From Petrotoga sp. 9PW.55.5.1 (lineage in GTDB: Bacteria > Thermotogota > Thermotogae > Petrotogales > Petrotogaceae), in contig NZ_AUPM01000003.1 of NCBI RefSeq assembly GCF_003265365.1, positions 1 to 64,000 on the forward strand: a stretch of 64,000 nt of DNA, read 5' to 3'. Below the pieces are notes generated by a model, which saw nothing but the letters and a program-made list of their open reading frames with translations, had not been told where the DNA came from and did no database searches. A program made the translations under genes and the position numbers. Shown in pieces: positions 42,967 through 51,688 of the stretch; position 1 is the first letter of the stretch, and each line of letters begins with the position of its first letter.

Positions 42967-43548
42967 TTATTCCGTAAAACATAAAATTAATTTCTTAAAA
43001 TTTTCTTGGACCTCTTTATCAGAAAACTCAACGCCAACAGATCTGTATATAACTAATCCGTCAAACATAGCCTGCAACATAAATGCTTTTGTTTTAGAAT
43101 TGAATATTTTTTCAAATTTATTTAAAATATTACCGTAATAATCTTTAAAAGTTTGAGTTAGAATTTCCATCATTTTATTGTCATGAGTTGAATTAATTAA
43201 AATTTCAAATAATCTAAGTAATTCGTTTGAATGAAAAGTGTTTAAAATTTCTGAATAGAGATTGGAGTATATTTCCGCACTTTTTTCAACGCAGTTGTCA
43301 TTTGAATCAGAGTTTTTGTCTTCAAAAAAATGTTGGATTTTTTCTAAAAGCGCTCCAAAAGCTGCTATAATAAGGGCATCCTTGTTTTTGAAATAATTAT
43401 ATAAAGAACCTTTTGAAAGGTTGCAAGATACAGCTACGCTTTCCATTGTTAGATTAGAGAGCCCTTTTTCACTGATAAGTTGCAGAGCTGTTTCAGCTAT
43501 ATATTTTTTCTTTTCTTTTTTATCTAACGATTTTACAGCTTTCTTCAT
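42967..43548 (-). CDS. TetR-family transcriptional regulator
   Basis: 193 residues from the ATG at 43548 (AGAGGTGAGGTT upstream). The HTH is IAETALQLISEKGLSNLTMESVAVSCNLSKGSLYNYFKNKDALI (about 16-58), with classic TetR spacing. The ligand-binding half is helical and unrecognised. It is upstream of, and transcribed with, the radical SAM gene (21-base gap). Its own promoter overlaps a symmetric operator, so it should repress itself and the enzyme. Confidence 0.93.
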   Translation of the reverse strand: MKKAVKSLDKKEKKKYIAETALQLISEKGLSNLTMESVAVSCNLSKGSLYNYFKNKDALIIAAFGALLEKIQHFFEDKNSDSNDNCVEKSAEIYSNLYSEILNTFHSNELLRLFEILINSTHDNKMMEILTQTFKDYYGNILNKFEKIFNSKTKAFMLQAMFDGLVIYRSVGVEFSDKEVQENFKKLILCFTE

Positions 43549-43565
43549 AACCTCACCTCTTTTTT

Positions 43566-43583
43566 TGACTGACTGGTCAGTCA
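43566..43583. promoter_or_regulatory. TetR operator
   Basis: TGACTGA-CTGG-TCAGTCA is a perfect 7+7 inverted repeat typical of TetR-family sites. It covers the predicted transcription start of tetR. Confidence 0.85.
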
Positions 43584-43588
43584 CTTCA

Positions 43589-43617
43589 ATTATAAAATAA
43601 TAAATCATTTATTTCAA
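43589..43617 (-). promoter_or_regulatory. tetR promoter
   Basis: On the minus strand: TTGAAA (43617 to 43612), 17 bases, TATAAT (43594 to 43589). The operator begins six bases downstream. Confidence 0.8.
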
Positions 43618-43832
43618 ATACGATAGAAATTATCGGGATTATCAACGTTCTTTTTTAAATTCTCTAAAAAACTAATTAATATTAATAAGAATATAAGTAG
43701 AGAATATTATTTGAAACAAAGTTCGATATTAACATATTAATTACATAAAAACACAACAAAACACATATAATAACAAAAGATGTTACAAAACTAATTTCGT
43801 TTCCACAAAATCTTTAAGCAGGAAATACTTTA

Positions 43833-43841
43833 TGATATAAT
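43833..43841 (+). promoter_or_regulatory. extended -10 promoter for thiI
   Basis: TGATATAAT, about 48 bases before the thiI start. The -35 is weak. Confidence 0.6.
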
Positions 43842-43888
43842 TTAAAAGTATCAAACAAAGCTTAGAATTCTAAAGAAGGTGGTTTAAG

Positions 43889-45094
43889 ATGCAACTTGTT
43901 GTAGTTAGGGTTGATGAAATAGGCTTAAAAAATAAAAACAAGATATTTTTTATGAAAAAGCTTGCTGAAAATATACGAAAAAAGTTAAATAAGCAATATT
44001 CGTTTGAAATATCAAATAATCGTATATATATAATTTCTGATTCAGAAGAAATAAATAAGAAAGAGTTGGGAAATCTTATAAAAGTATTTGGAATTCATTC
44101 CTATTCAATAGTAGAAAAAACAGATTTAGAATTAGAATCTATTAAGAAAAAAGTTCACGAAATTACTAAAAATGCTTTAAAAACAAATAATTATAAAACC
44201 TTTAAAGTTTTTGTTAATAGAGCTTATAAATCATTTCCAATTAATAGTCAGGAATTAGCGCCTTTATTAGGTGAATTTATTTTAGATAATTTTCCCTATT
44301 TAAAAGTTGATCTAAAACATCCGGAATTAAAAGTCGAAATAGATATTAGAAGAGATGGAGCATATATTTTTACAGATCGTTTTGATGGACCTTCAGGATT
44401 ACCTGTTGGTGTTTCTTCAAATGGAACTGTATTGTTATCTGGAGGAATAGACAGTCCTGTAGCTTCTATTTTAATGATGAGAAGGGGAATGGTTTTAAAC
44501 GCAGTTAATTTTTATAGTCCTCCTTTTACAGGACCAAAATCGTTAAATAAAATATTAAGAATAAGCTCTATTATTTCGGAGTATTCACCAAATAATTTTT
44601 ATCTATATATTATTCCATTAACTAAAATACAATTTCTTTTTAAAGATCTAGCTGAGAAGAGATATTCAGTTATTTTACAAAGAAGATCTATGCTTAGAAT
44701 CGCTAACAAAATATCAGAAATTACGGGAACCAAAGTTTTGGTTAGTGGAGAAAGTTTAGGGCAAGTTGCTTCTCAAACTGTAGAAAATTTATTAACTATT
44801 TCTGATGCTAGTAAGAAAGAAATTTTAAGACCTCTCATCGGTTTTACAAAAAATGAAACTATAGAGCTTTCTAAGAAGTATGGATTATATGATACATCCA
44901 TATTACCTTATGAGGATTCATGTAGTATTTTTTTGCCTCCACAGCCGGCTACTAAAGCTAATGTAAATAAAATAACCTTGATTGAAGATTCTACACCAGA
45001 AATTTCAAAATTAGAGAAAGAAGCTTTAAATGAATCAAAAAAATTTGAAATAAATAATGGTAGTATAAGAGAAATTACTGATTTTAAAAACTAA
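43889..45094 (+). CDS. thiI: tRNA 4-thiouridine synthetase ThiI (no rhodanese domain)
   Basis: 401 residues. The N-terminal ferredoxin-like and THUMP domains (about 1-165; ELAPLLGEFILDNFPYLKVDLKHPELKVEIDIR) precede the PP-loop VLLSGGIDSPVASILMMRRGM (about 178-198). It adenylates U8 of tRNA and inserts sulfur. The C-terminal rhodanese domain of the E. coli enzyme is absent, as in Bacillus and archaea, so a cysteine desulfurase must donate sulfur otherwise. First gene of a plus-strand run with plsC. Confidence 0.95.
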   Translation: MQLVVVRVDEIGLKNKNKIFFMKKLAENIRKKLNKQYSFEISNNRIYIISDSEEINKKELGNLIKVFGIHSYSIVEKTDLELESIKKKVHEITKNALKTNNYKTFKVFVNRAYKSFPINSQELAPLLGEFILDNFPYLKVDLKHPELKVEIDIRRDGAYIFTDRFDGPSGLPVGVSSNGTVLLSGGIDSPVASILMMRRGMVLNAVNFYSPPFTGPKSLNKILRISSIISEYSPNNFYLYIIPLTKIQFLFKDLAEKRYSVILQRRSMLRIANKISEITGTKVLVSGESLGQVASQTVENLLTISDASKKEILRPLIGFTKNETIELSKKYGLYDTSILPYEDSCSIFLPPQPATKANVNKITLIEDSTPEISKLEKEALNESKKFEINNGSIREITDFKN

Positions 45095-45125
45095 AAATTA
45101 TTGATAGCGGTGTAAAGGAGGAAAC

Positions 45126-45899
45126 ATGATGAGGAAGATTTGGAATATAATAAAAGCTGTTTTCTTTACTATTTGGCTATTTATAGGATTTTTTGGGGTA
45201 GTAATCATTTATGGCAGCTATGTTCTTATAAAATCTAACATATTGAAAAGAAAAAAAGGTGAAGAAGTCTCTCAAGAATATATTAGAGAAGTTGTTTCTT
45301 GGTTTGGGAAAGTAACTTTTAAATTTCTACGCAGTGATGTACAAATAGAAGGTAAAGAACATATTCCAAATGAAGGTCCATATGTTATCATTTCCAATCA
45401 TCAAAGTCTATTTGATATCCCTTTAATCCTGGGATATATATACCCATCAGCTTTTATAGCTAAAAAGGAATTAGCTAAAATACCAATACTAGGAAGATTT
45501 ATCAAAAAATTAGGGTCAATTTTAATCGACAGGAATGATGTAAAAAGTGGAGCAGCTGCTCTTAAGAAATTTGCAAAAATATCTAAGACAGGTGAAATAA
45601 TAACCCTATTTCCAGAAGGGACAAGAAGCATCGATGGTAAAGTGGGTGAATTTAAGAAAGGATCACTTTTGATTCCTTTTAGATATAACATAAAAGTTTT
45701 ACCTATATCTATCAATGGAACGATTAAAATGAGTAAAAAAGGAAGTCTTTTCATCAAGCCTTCATCTATAAAATTATTAATACATGAACCTATAGAACCC
45801 AAGAAATTTGCTAGTGAAGGTGAATTAAGAGAATATTTGAGAGAAATGATTTCAAATGGAGTGATTGATGATGAAAGTGAATCGAAGAATATGTATTAA
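45126..45899 (+). CDS. plsC: 1-acyl-sn-glycerol-3-phosphate acyltransferase
   Basis: 257 residues. One membrane segment (about 10-33) is followed by the acyltransferase blocks: ISNHQSLFDIPLI (H-x4-D), GSILIDRNDVKSG, FPEGTRSIDGKVGEFKKGS and VLPISINGTI. It makes phosphatidate from lysophosphatidate at the inner membrane. GGAGGAAACATG start; the second Met is equally possible. It lies between thiI and the bifunctional-nuclease-family gene. Confidence 0.93.
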   Translation: MMRKIWNIIKAVFFTIWLFIGFFGVVIIYGSYVLIKSNILKRKKGEEVSQEYIREVVSWFGKVTFKFLRSDVQIEGKEHIPNEGPYVIISNHQSLFDIPLILGYIYPSAFIAKKELAKIPILGRFIKKLGSILIDRNDVKSGAAALKKFAKISKTGEIITLFPEGTRSIDGKVGEFKKGSLLIPFRYNIKVLPISINGTIKMSKKGSLFIKPSSIKLLIHEPIEPKKFASEGELREYLREMISNGVIDDESESKNMY

Positions 45900-45938
45900 T
45901 ACAGTAGAAACCTAACTTCATGTAAGGAGGTTTTATCT

Positions 45939-46448
45939 ATGAAAAAAATTAGCAGAGTTACCATGGGAATGGATAAGGTTTCTAATACACCGATTATTTT
46001 TTTACAGGTTGAAAATACAAATACAGTTGTTCCTATATGGATAGGGCCATGTGAGGCTGGAGTAATAGCTTTGTTGTTAAGAAATGAAGTTTTTGAAAGG
46101 CCCTTAACTCATGATTTGATTGGTAACTCAATAAAAGAATTAGGGGCTAAACCTTTAGAGGTCTTGATTGATGAGTTTAAAAAAGATATTTATTATGCAA
46201 AACTTGTTATAGAGAAAAATGATTCACAAATAGTATATCTAGATGCTAGGCCCTCTGATTGTATAATTATTTCTTTAAAAAATAATATACCCATATTTAT
46301 TGATGAGAATATAGTTAATGAACATGGTATTGATATTTCATTTATTGAAGACGAAAATGAGGAGCATATAAAAAAAGATATTGAAAATTTCGATATAGAT
46401 GAATTAAGAAAGAGGTTTGAGGGTAAGAATAAAAAAGGAGATGATTAA
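45939..46448 (+). CDS. bifunctional nuclease family protein (DUF151)
   Basis: 169 residues. The BFN domain fills 1-135: PIIFLQVENTNTVVPIWIGPCEAGVIALLL, RPLTHDLIGNSIKELGAKPLEVLIDEF, YLDARPSDCIIISLKNNIPIFI. A charged tail follows with EHIKKDIENFDIDELRKRFEGK. The Thermotoga homologue is structurally known, and plant/bacterial relatives show DNase and RNase activity in vitro; the role in the cell is unclear. AAGGAGGTTTT precedes the ATG. Confidence 0.93.
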   Translation: MKKISRVTMGMDKVSNTPIIFLQVENTNTVVPIWIGPCEAGVIALLLRNEVFERPLTHDLIGNSIKELGAKPLEVLIDEFKKDIYYAKLVIEKNDSQIVYLDARPSDCIIISLKNNIPIFIDENIVNEHGIDISFIEDENEEHIKKDIENFDIDELRKRFEGKNKKGDD

Positions 46449-46485
46449 AAGAAATTACAAACAATAAATAGATAGAGGTGAATTG

Positions 46486-47355
46486 GTGAAGCAGATGGAA
46501 CTTGACGAATTTAAAAAAGTATTTGATAGAGAAATTGACATTTTTTTTACAAATGCTGAAGTTGAAAAAGAACTGAAAGATGCAATTTTGTACAGTATTA
46601 AAAGTGGTGGTAAGAGAATTAGGCCATGGATTATTTTTAATTTAGGGAATGCACTTTTCCTAAATGATAGCGACCTTTTAAATATTGGAATTGCGGTAGA
46701 AATTTTACATTCTTCTTCCTTGATACATGATGATTTACCTGCATTAGATAATGCTGATTTGCGAAGAGGAGCTTTGTCAAATCATAAAAAATTTGGTGAG
46801 TATTCAGCAATTTTGGCAGGTGATTACGGTTTTACTCTGCCAATAAAAATCTTTATTGAATATCTTGACGATGTAAGCACAGATAGGAAAATGCTATTGA
46901 TTAAATACTTTGTGGAAAGTACCTTAAAGTTATTCGAAGGCGAATTAAAAGATCTTGATTTTGAAAAAAAGAATATTCGAGTTACAAAAGAAGAGATATT
47001 AAATATGTATTCAAAGAAAACAGGAGCATTGTTCGGTTTTTGCTTTGCTGCTCCATTTTTACTTAGTGGAAGTATAAAAACAGGTGAAAAAATGAAAGAA
47101 ATTGGAATTAAGTTTGGAATAGCTTTTCAAATATACGATGATTTGAAAGATTTGACAGGAACAGAAAAAGAATTGGGTAAAGATATTAATAAAGATATCA
47201 ATAAAAAAACATTATTAAATTATTATAAATTTAAAGAGGCAAAAAATATAGCCGATAAATATTATGAGGAAGTTTTAAAAGAATTGTATCAAAGTGAATT
47301 AGAAGAACTTATGATAATGTTGGGAAAAATAAAAGCTATAATAGAGACAAAATAA
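46486..47355 (+). CDS. polyprenyl (farnesyl/geranylgeranyl) diphosphate synthase
   Basis: 289 residues from the GTG at 46486 (GAGGTG five bases upstream; a TTG just before is too close). SGGKRIRPWIIFNLGNAL, the first Asp-rich motif region SLIHDDLPALDNADLRRG (about 79-96), KTGALFGFCFAAP and the second motif FQIYDDLKDLTG (about 217-228). It condenses IPP with allylic diphosphates into FPP or GGPP, depending on the pocket before the first motif (HSSSLIHDD; no bulky Tyr/Phe at the -5 position). It uses products of the MEP pathway (ispE). Confidence 0.92.
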   Translation: MKQMELDEFKKVFDREIDIFFTNAEVEKELKDAILYSIKSGGKRIRPWIIFNLGNALFLNDSDLLNIGIAVEILHSSSLIHDDLPALDNADLRRGALSNHKKFGEYSAILAGDYGFTLPIKIFIEYLDDVSTDRKMLLIKYFVESTLKLFEGELKDLDFEKKNIRVTKEEILNMYSKKTGALFGFCFAAPFLLSGSIKTGEKMKEIGIKFGIAFQIYDDLKDLTGTEKELGKDINKDINKKTLLNYYKFKEAKNIADKYYEEVLKELYQSELEELMIMLGKIKAIIETK

Positions 47356-47402
47356 AAAAATCAATTGGAGGAGATATCATTAAATTTCCAAATCTCAGTT
47401 TT

Positions 47403-49762
47403 ATGAATAAATTCAAACTTATGAAAAAAAAATATAAGATAATGGTTTTAACAATAAGCCTAGTTGGATTAGTCATAATTTTATATTTTATTTTCGGTAA
47501 TTTGTCTAGACCTCAAGATCAAAACATTTCTCTTAGATTAGAGATAATTATTCCTCAGGATGCTTACTCCTCCAAAAAAGATATTGAAATTGTCCCTCTT
47601 TCTAGTGATTCACCCGAATATAATAACTTATTAAATTATAAAAATTTTTATGGAGATGTATATAAAATTTCTTTTACAGATGGAACCAAAGAATCTTCAA
47701 TACTACCTGTCACCATCAGGTATAAATTACCAATAGAAAGCTATTTCGGAGATAATTTTATTAATTTTTCTCTTGGGTATAGTACAAATGATCAAATTCC
47801 TATAGTTTCTGAATTTACTGGGGAAAGAATTGTGAAGATTGAAGATAATTATTACATAGAAGCAGAAACTTTTCATTTAAGTAAAATTAATCATATTGGG
47901 TTAGTAATTGATTCTCCAAGAGAAGCAAACTATGGGTTAAGGATTTTAAAAGAAGGATCAATGTCTATAGAACCAGATATTATACTCATCCCAGGAACAG
48001 ATATTAACTTTTTAGGAGAAATTGTTAACACAAATCAAAACATATATCCCCAAACATTTTGGTCCTCTTTGTTTCCAGAGAGAACGATATGGAATTACAA
48101 CTATCCTTTAATCAATACTAAAAGCAAAAATTATAACGATTCATATACTAATTTTGTAGAAAGGACTGGATTAAATAGTTATATAGAATTTGAAGGTAGA
48201 AGACTAGCTCAAGAACTTTCGCGTTTCCCTGACAAAAATTTCGATATAATAGCTCATGGAATCGGAGGACTAATTGCAAGATATGCCATAGAATCAAATG
48301 ATACATTAAGTAATGTAAGAAATCTTGTTCTTATTTCGACACCTAATAAAGGTACAAATTTAGCTAATCCGCTTTTTTTTAACTTGATTTTTAATAAAAA
48401 TCTGAAAATTCTGTCTTCTTATTTTAATTTAGAAGAAAGTACATTATTGAAGAGTATTTTAAATGTTAATTTCTATTTAAATCAGATTAATTCATATTAT
48501 AGAGATTTGATTCCAAATTCCAAATTTCTGGAAAATCTCAATTCTTTTGGTTTAAGAGAAGACGTGAGATATCTTGTCATAGCAGGAACGGATCCCGGTA
48601 TTAATGAAGATATTTCAGAAAATTATTTTTCAAGATTGTACCAGAATATATTCAAGGGTATGGGGATGGTATAGTTACTATTGATAGTGCCATTTTGGAG
48701 GGGGCTGATGAATTTTACTACAGTAATAAAAGTTTCAATGAGATCTATAATTCTTCGGATGTTCTTGACAAAATTGCAAGTTTTTTACAAGAAACAGTTC
48801 CTGATCTCTCAATCGAGCCATTTAAGGATGATAATTTTATTGAGTATATTTATGAAAAAGAGAATAAACTAGAGATAGATAATACAAATATTATTCAGCC
48901 CCAAATAATACAAAAATTTATGCTTCCAAGAAATTATATCGAGAATGAAATAATAACAAACATTGTTAAAATAGGTGATTTTAGAGAAGGTTCCGTAAAA
49001 ATAGTTAATTTACAGGAGACTATATATTTTAAAAGCCCGTCAGGTATATACAACAACAAACTTGAAAAAGTATTTTCAAATGATATTTTAAGTGGTTTAG
49101 AAATAAACAATATGTATTATATGACAACAATAGATGGGGTATATGTTTTAAATCAAAATGGTAGAATAGAAAAAGTAAATGAAAATTCAAGTATTTCTAA
49201 TAATCAAATCATATACTACATTCCTGATAAAGGTTTTTTAAATATTCAAAATGGTAATATTTATCTGAATGAATTACTTATGTTTAGTGGAAGCTCGTTT
49301 GTTGATTTAAAAGTTCTAGATAATGTAATTTATATAATTTTTAATGATGGAATAGTTAAATTTGATGAAGAAAAAATTGTTGAAGTTATAAACATAACTT
49401 TACTAGAAGAAATTTTTGATATGAATTTGGGAGAATTTGTAGAATTTGTTACTTATGACAACAAATTCTTTATGTTATTTTCTGACTATAAACTCGTTTA
49501 TTGGGATAGTTTAGAAAATAATTTTCAATTAGTTGGTAATGGGGATATAGGAAGATTAAAAACACAAATATTTGATGATAAGTTGTTTATATTTGGTAAA
49601 GATCATTTAACCTATATAAATTTAGAAGAAAATAATTTTCCAGGTATTTTTCAAAGAATAGAGGGCAGGTTAATTGATATATTAATTAAATCTAATGGGG
49701 AGGTATGGCTTGTATTAGGAAAAAATAATAACATTGAAGTTTTTAAAGGAGAATTGAAGTGA
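47403..49762 (+). pseudogene. lipase-like alpha/beta hydrolase protein, frameshifted and lacking the catalytic Ser
   Basis: Two frames (47403-48674 and 48680-49762) form one ~785-residue protein. Adding one T to the T5 run at 48626-48630 joins them as NYFFKIVPEYIQGYGDGIVTIDSA. A membrane anchor is at about 14-36. The hydrolase part has IILIPGTD, then DIIAHGIGGLIARYAIES where lipases have GHSxGG: Ser is replaced by Gly. LISTPNKGTNL and GDGIVTIDSA follow, and the His normally before the last helix is not evident. The C-terminal ~300 residues are beta-rich, propeller-like repeats. An ATT at 47379 with GGAGGAG five bases upstream may be the true start. It may be a pseudoenzyme or a decaying gene. 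Confidence 0.7.
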
Positions 49763-50853
49763 GAAAAATCCTGATCTTTTTTATATTGATTTTAGAAATA
49801 TCATTAATTTTTGCTGATAATTATGATTTAGCTTATCAATATTATTTGAATGGGCTAAAATATTATCAAAATGGCCAGTACCAAAGAGCGCAAGAAGATT
49901 TAGAAAAAGCGATTCAACTTTCGCCAAAACTCGAAGGTGAAAGGCCTGAAATAAAAATGTATTTAGGACTCTCCGCCTTTCAAAATAAGGATTACAAAAC
50001 AGCAGAAATTTATTTAAATCAGTTTAAAGGTAATCCATTGGTAGATCAGGCTTTGGAGATAATAAATTTTTCTTCAACAGATCAACAATATTATGGAGCA
50101 TCTGTAAAAATAGATGAAATACAATCTCAAGGCGAAAACGATGAAAGTGATAATTTTAATTTTTCCGTATTTTTATTAATCATGTTAATTATTTTTTCAA
50201 TTTCCATGTTAATAATTATTTCGGTAATATTCTGGATGAACAAGCATTATAATCAAAAAAGAGATAAAGAAAAAAATCCAATTGCGGCTATTGTTTCTGA
50301 GTCTATTGAGACCTTGAACAAAGAAAGTAAATATAAATTATTCGATCAATTTGAAAGCAAAAACATTAAATTAATTTGGGAATCTTCTGTAGCTCTTAAA
50401 AAGCTTATTGGTTTAAAAGTTATTGAAGAGAATGAAAAAAAACAAAGTGAAGAACTTTCACCAATTCCAGAAATCGAGGAAATAGAAGAATTAGAAAATA
50501 AGATAGAAAATGAAATTACTAATGAATTATCTGATTTAAACATTGAAGATATCGAAAAAATGTTAGAAAAACTTGATGATGAGAAAGAAGAAGTTATTTT
50601 TTCGGAAATTAAAAGTGAAGAACACAAAAAAGAATACTTAGAAATGCAAGATATTCTACATCCTGATTCTGAAATGAAAGATAAATATTCTACTATATTA
50701 AAAAAAGAAGAAAAACAAGTATCTAAAGAAGATGCAATAGATTTTATTGATGCTATGAATGAATTAGAATCCAAAGATATTAATCAGTCTAATCTTCAAA
50801 AGTTTTTTCACAAGTTATTTCATTATGCTAATCAAACTAAACCAAAAGATTGA
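49759..50853 (+). CDS. TPR protein with a membrane segment and acidic tail
   Basis: 364 residues. Signal sequence or anchor at 1-19, then TPR units (YDLAYQYYLNGLKYYQNGQYQRAQEDLEKAIQ and GLSAFQNKDYKTAEIYLNQF). A strong membrane segment is at about 133-156 (FSVFLLIMLIIFSISMLIII). The rest is cytoplasmic, highly charged and helical with many Glu/Lys. Partner unknown. It starts with GTG overlapping the stop of the hydrolase-like gene (GTGA), so the two are coupled and probably act together at the envelope. Confidence 0.75.
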   Translation: MRKILIFFILILEISLIFADNYDLAYQYYLNGLKYYQNGQYQRAQEDLEKAIQLSPKLEGERPEIKMYLGLSAFQNKDYKTAEIYLNQFKGNPLVDQALEIINFSSTDQQYYGASVKIDEIQSQGENDESDNFNFSVFLLIMLIIFSISMLIIISVIFWMNKHYNQKRDKEKNPIAAIVSESIETLNKESKYKLFDQFESKNIKLIWESSVALKKLIGLKVIEENEKKQSEELSPIPEIEEIEELENKIENEITNELSDLNIEDIEKMLEKLDDEKEEVIFSEIKSEEHKKEYLEMQDILHPDSEMKDKYSTILKKEEKQVSKEDAIDFIDAMNELESKDINQSNLQKFFHKLFHYANQTKPKD

Positions 50854-50878
50854 TTTTTAAAATAATTCTTGATATAAT
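50850..50878 (+). promoter_or_regulatory. tRNA-Gly promoter
   Basis: TTGATT (50850-50855), 17 bases, TATAAT (50873-50878), and TGA before it makes an extended -10. It overlaps the stop codon of the TPR gene. Confidence 0.8.
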
Positions 50879-50906
50879 ATATATAAAGTTATAGAGGTTA
50901 AAAGTT

Positions 50907-50982
50907 GCGGATGTAGCTCAGTTGGTAGAGCTTCAGCTTCCCAAGCTGGTTGTCGCGGGTTCGAGTCCCGTCATCCGCTCCA
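50907..50982 (+). tRNA. tRNA-Gly (anticodon CCC)
   Basis: A complete cloverleaf of 76 bases with encoded CCA. Acceptor GCGGATG/CATCCGC, D arm GCTC/GAGC, anticodon stem TCAGC/GCTGG with loop TTCCCAA (CCC at 34-36), T loop TTCGAGT. Discriminator T, as usual for bacterial tRNA-Gly. Confidence 0.97.
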
Positions 50983-50996
50983 TATATAAAAATGAG

Positions 50997-51020
50997 AGGA
51001 GCAGAATATGCTCTTTTTTT
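50997..51020 (+). terminator. terminator after tRNA-Gly
   Basis: GAGCA (50999-51003), loop GAATA, TGCTC (51009-51013), then seven T. A short stem extended by weak pairs. Some read-through to rsmD is likely, because no promoter is visible for rsmD. Confidence 0.7.
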
Positions 51021-51041
51021 GTTTTTTGGAGGTAGAAAAAA

Positions 51042-51590
51042 ATGAGTTTGAAAATTGAAACTGGAAAGTTCAAAAACCAAAGTATAGAAATGGTAAACAA
51101 CTCTAGAACCAGATATACTCCTGCAAAAATAAGAAGGGCGTTAATGAGCATGTTCGATTTTTCTAATGCAAACATTCTAGAATTTTTTGCCGGAAGTGGA
51201 ATAGTAAGTTTCGAAGCTCTTAGCAATGGAGCAAGAAAAGCCATTTTGATAGATATCTCTTCAAAATCTGTTTCTTCTATTTTAAAGAACGCTAAAAAGT
51301 TATCTGTTTTAAAAAATGTAAAAGTTATAAATTCTGATTTTAGAAAATCAATTTCAAAAATTTCTCAAGAAAAATTTGACTATATTTTTGCTGATCCACC
51401 ATTTAATAACAATTATGTAGAAGAGATACTAAAATTCATTAGTCATAATGGAGACATTCTTGAAGATAATGGTTTTCTAATAATAGAAAAACATAAAAAT
51501 GAACAATATGGCTATTCCTCTAAAATTATGGAAGAACCAGAGATACGTAAATATGGAGATATAGAAATACTTATTTTTAGAAAAAAATAA
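51042..51590 (+). CDS. rsmD: RsmD-like 16S rRNA guanine-N2 methyltransferase
   Basis: 182 residues. KIETGKFKNQSIEMV and TRYTPAKIRRALMSMFD align with the RsmD start. The SAM site is NILEFFAGSGIVSFEALSNGARKAILID (about 40-67) and the catalytic motif FADPPFNNNYVEEIL (about 111-125, DPPF for the usual DPPY). It methylates G966 of 16S rRNA. ATG after GGAGGTAG. The stop codon touches the terminator of the convergent small RNA. Confidence 0.9.
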   Translation: MSLKIETGKFKNQSIEMVNNSRTRYTPAKIRRALMSMFDFSNANILEFFAGSGIVSFEALSNGARKAILIDISSKSVSSILKNAKKLSVLKNVKVINSDFRKSISKISQEKFDYIFADPPFNNNYVEEILKFISHNGDILEDNGFLIIEKHKNEQYGYSSKIMEEPEIRKYGDIEILIFRKK

Positions 51591-51613
51591 AAAAAGGGCC
51601 TTTATGGGGCCCT
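51589..51613 (-). terminator. intrinsic terminator of the small RNA
   Basis: On the minus strand AGGGCC (51613 to 51608), seven-base loop, GGCCCT (51600 to 51595), then TTTTTT-A-TTTTTTT. On the plus strand no T run follows, so it serves the minus strand. Confidence 0.85.
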
Positions 51614-51682
51614 AATTTGGAAATGAATTCTTCCGGGGACAGAACACTCCAGGAGGGAGGGTAACCTACAAAAGTGTCCTGT
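51589..51682 (-). ncRNA. probable stand-alone small RNA with C-rich, Shine-Dalgarno-complementary loop
   Basis: A GC-rich island in AT-rich DNA between two convergent genes. Predicted start A at 51682, seven bases after a -10. The first ten bases ACAGGACACU pair with AGUGUUCUGU (51648 to 51639); the single irregular pair is G-U only if the minus strand is transcribed. The 24-base loop holds ACCCUCCCUCCU, complementary to strong ribosome binding sites. A second, weak hairpin (GGAA...UUCC) follows, then terminator stem AGGGCC/GGCCCU and U6-A-U7. No open frame. It does not show SRP, 6S or tmRNA signatures. Length about 94 nt. Confidence 0.7.
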
Positions 51683-51688
51683 AAAGAT

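Larger units (their letters stand above)
43549..43888. promoter_or_regulatory. divergent region between tetR and thiI
   Basis: 340 bases holding the tetR promoter and operator at the left, the thiI promoter at the right, and otherwise AT-rich DNA (about 43620-43830) with no clear gene or RNA structure. Confidence 0.6.

Noticed and set aside
43620-43830. Hidden gene or RNA in the AT-rich part of the tetR-thiI gap
   Set aside because: No frame with a start and ribosome binding site, no stable stem and no GC-rich island.
51589-51682. Small RNA as SRP RNA, 6S RNA or a preQ1-type riboswitch
   Set aside because: The conserved SRP tetraloop region and 6S open-bubble form are not there, and no gene follows in the same direction that a riboswitch could control.
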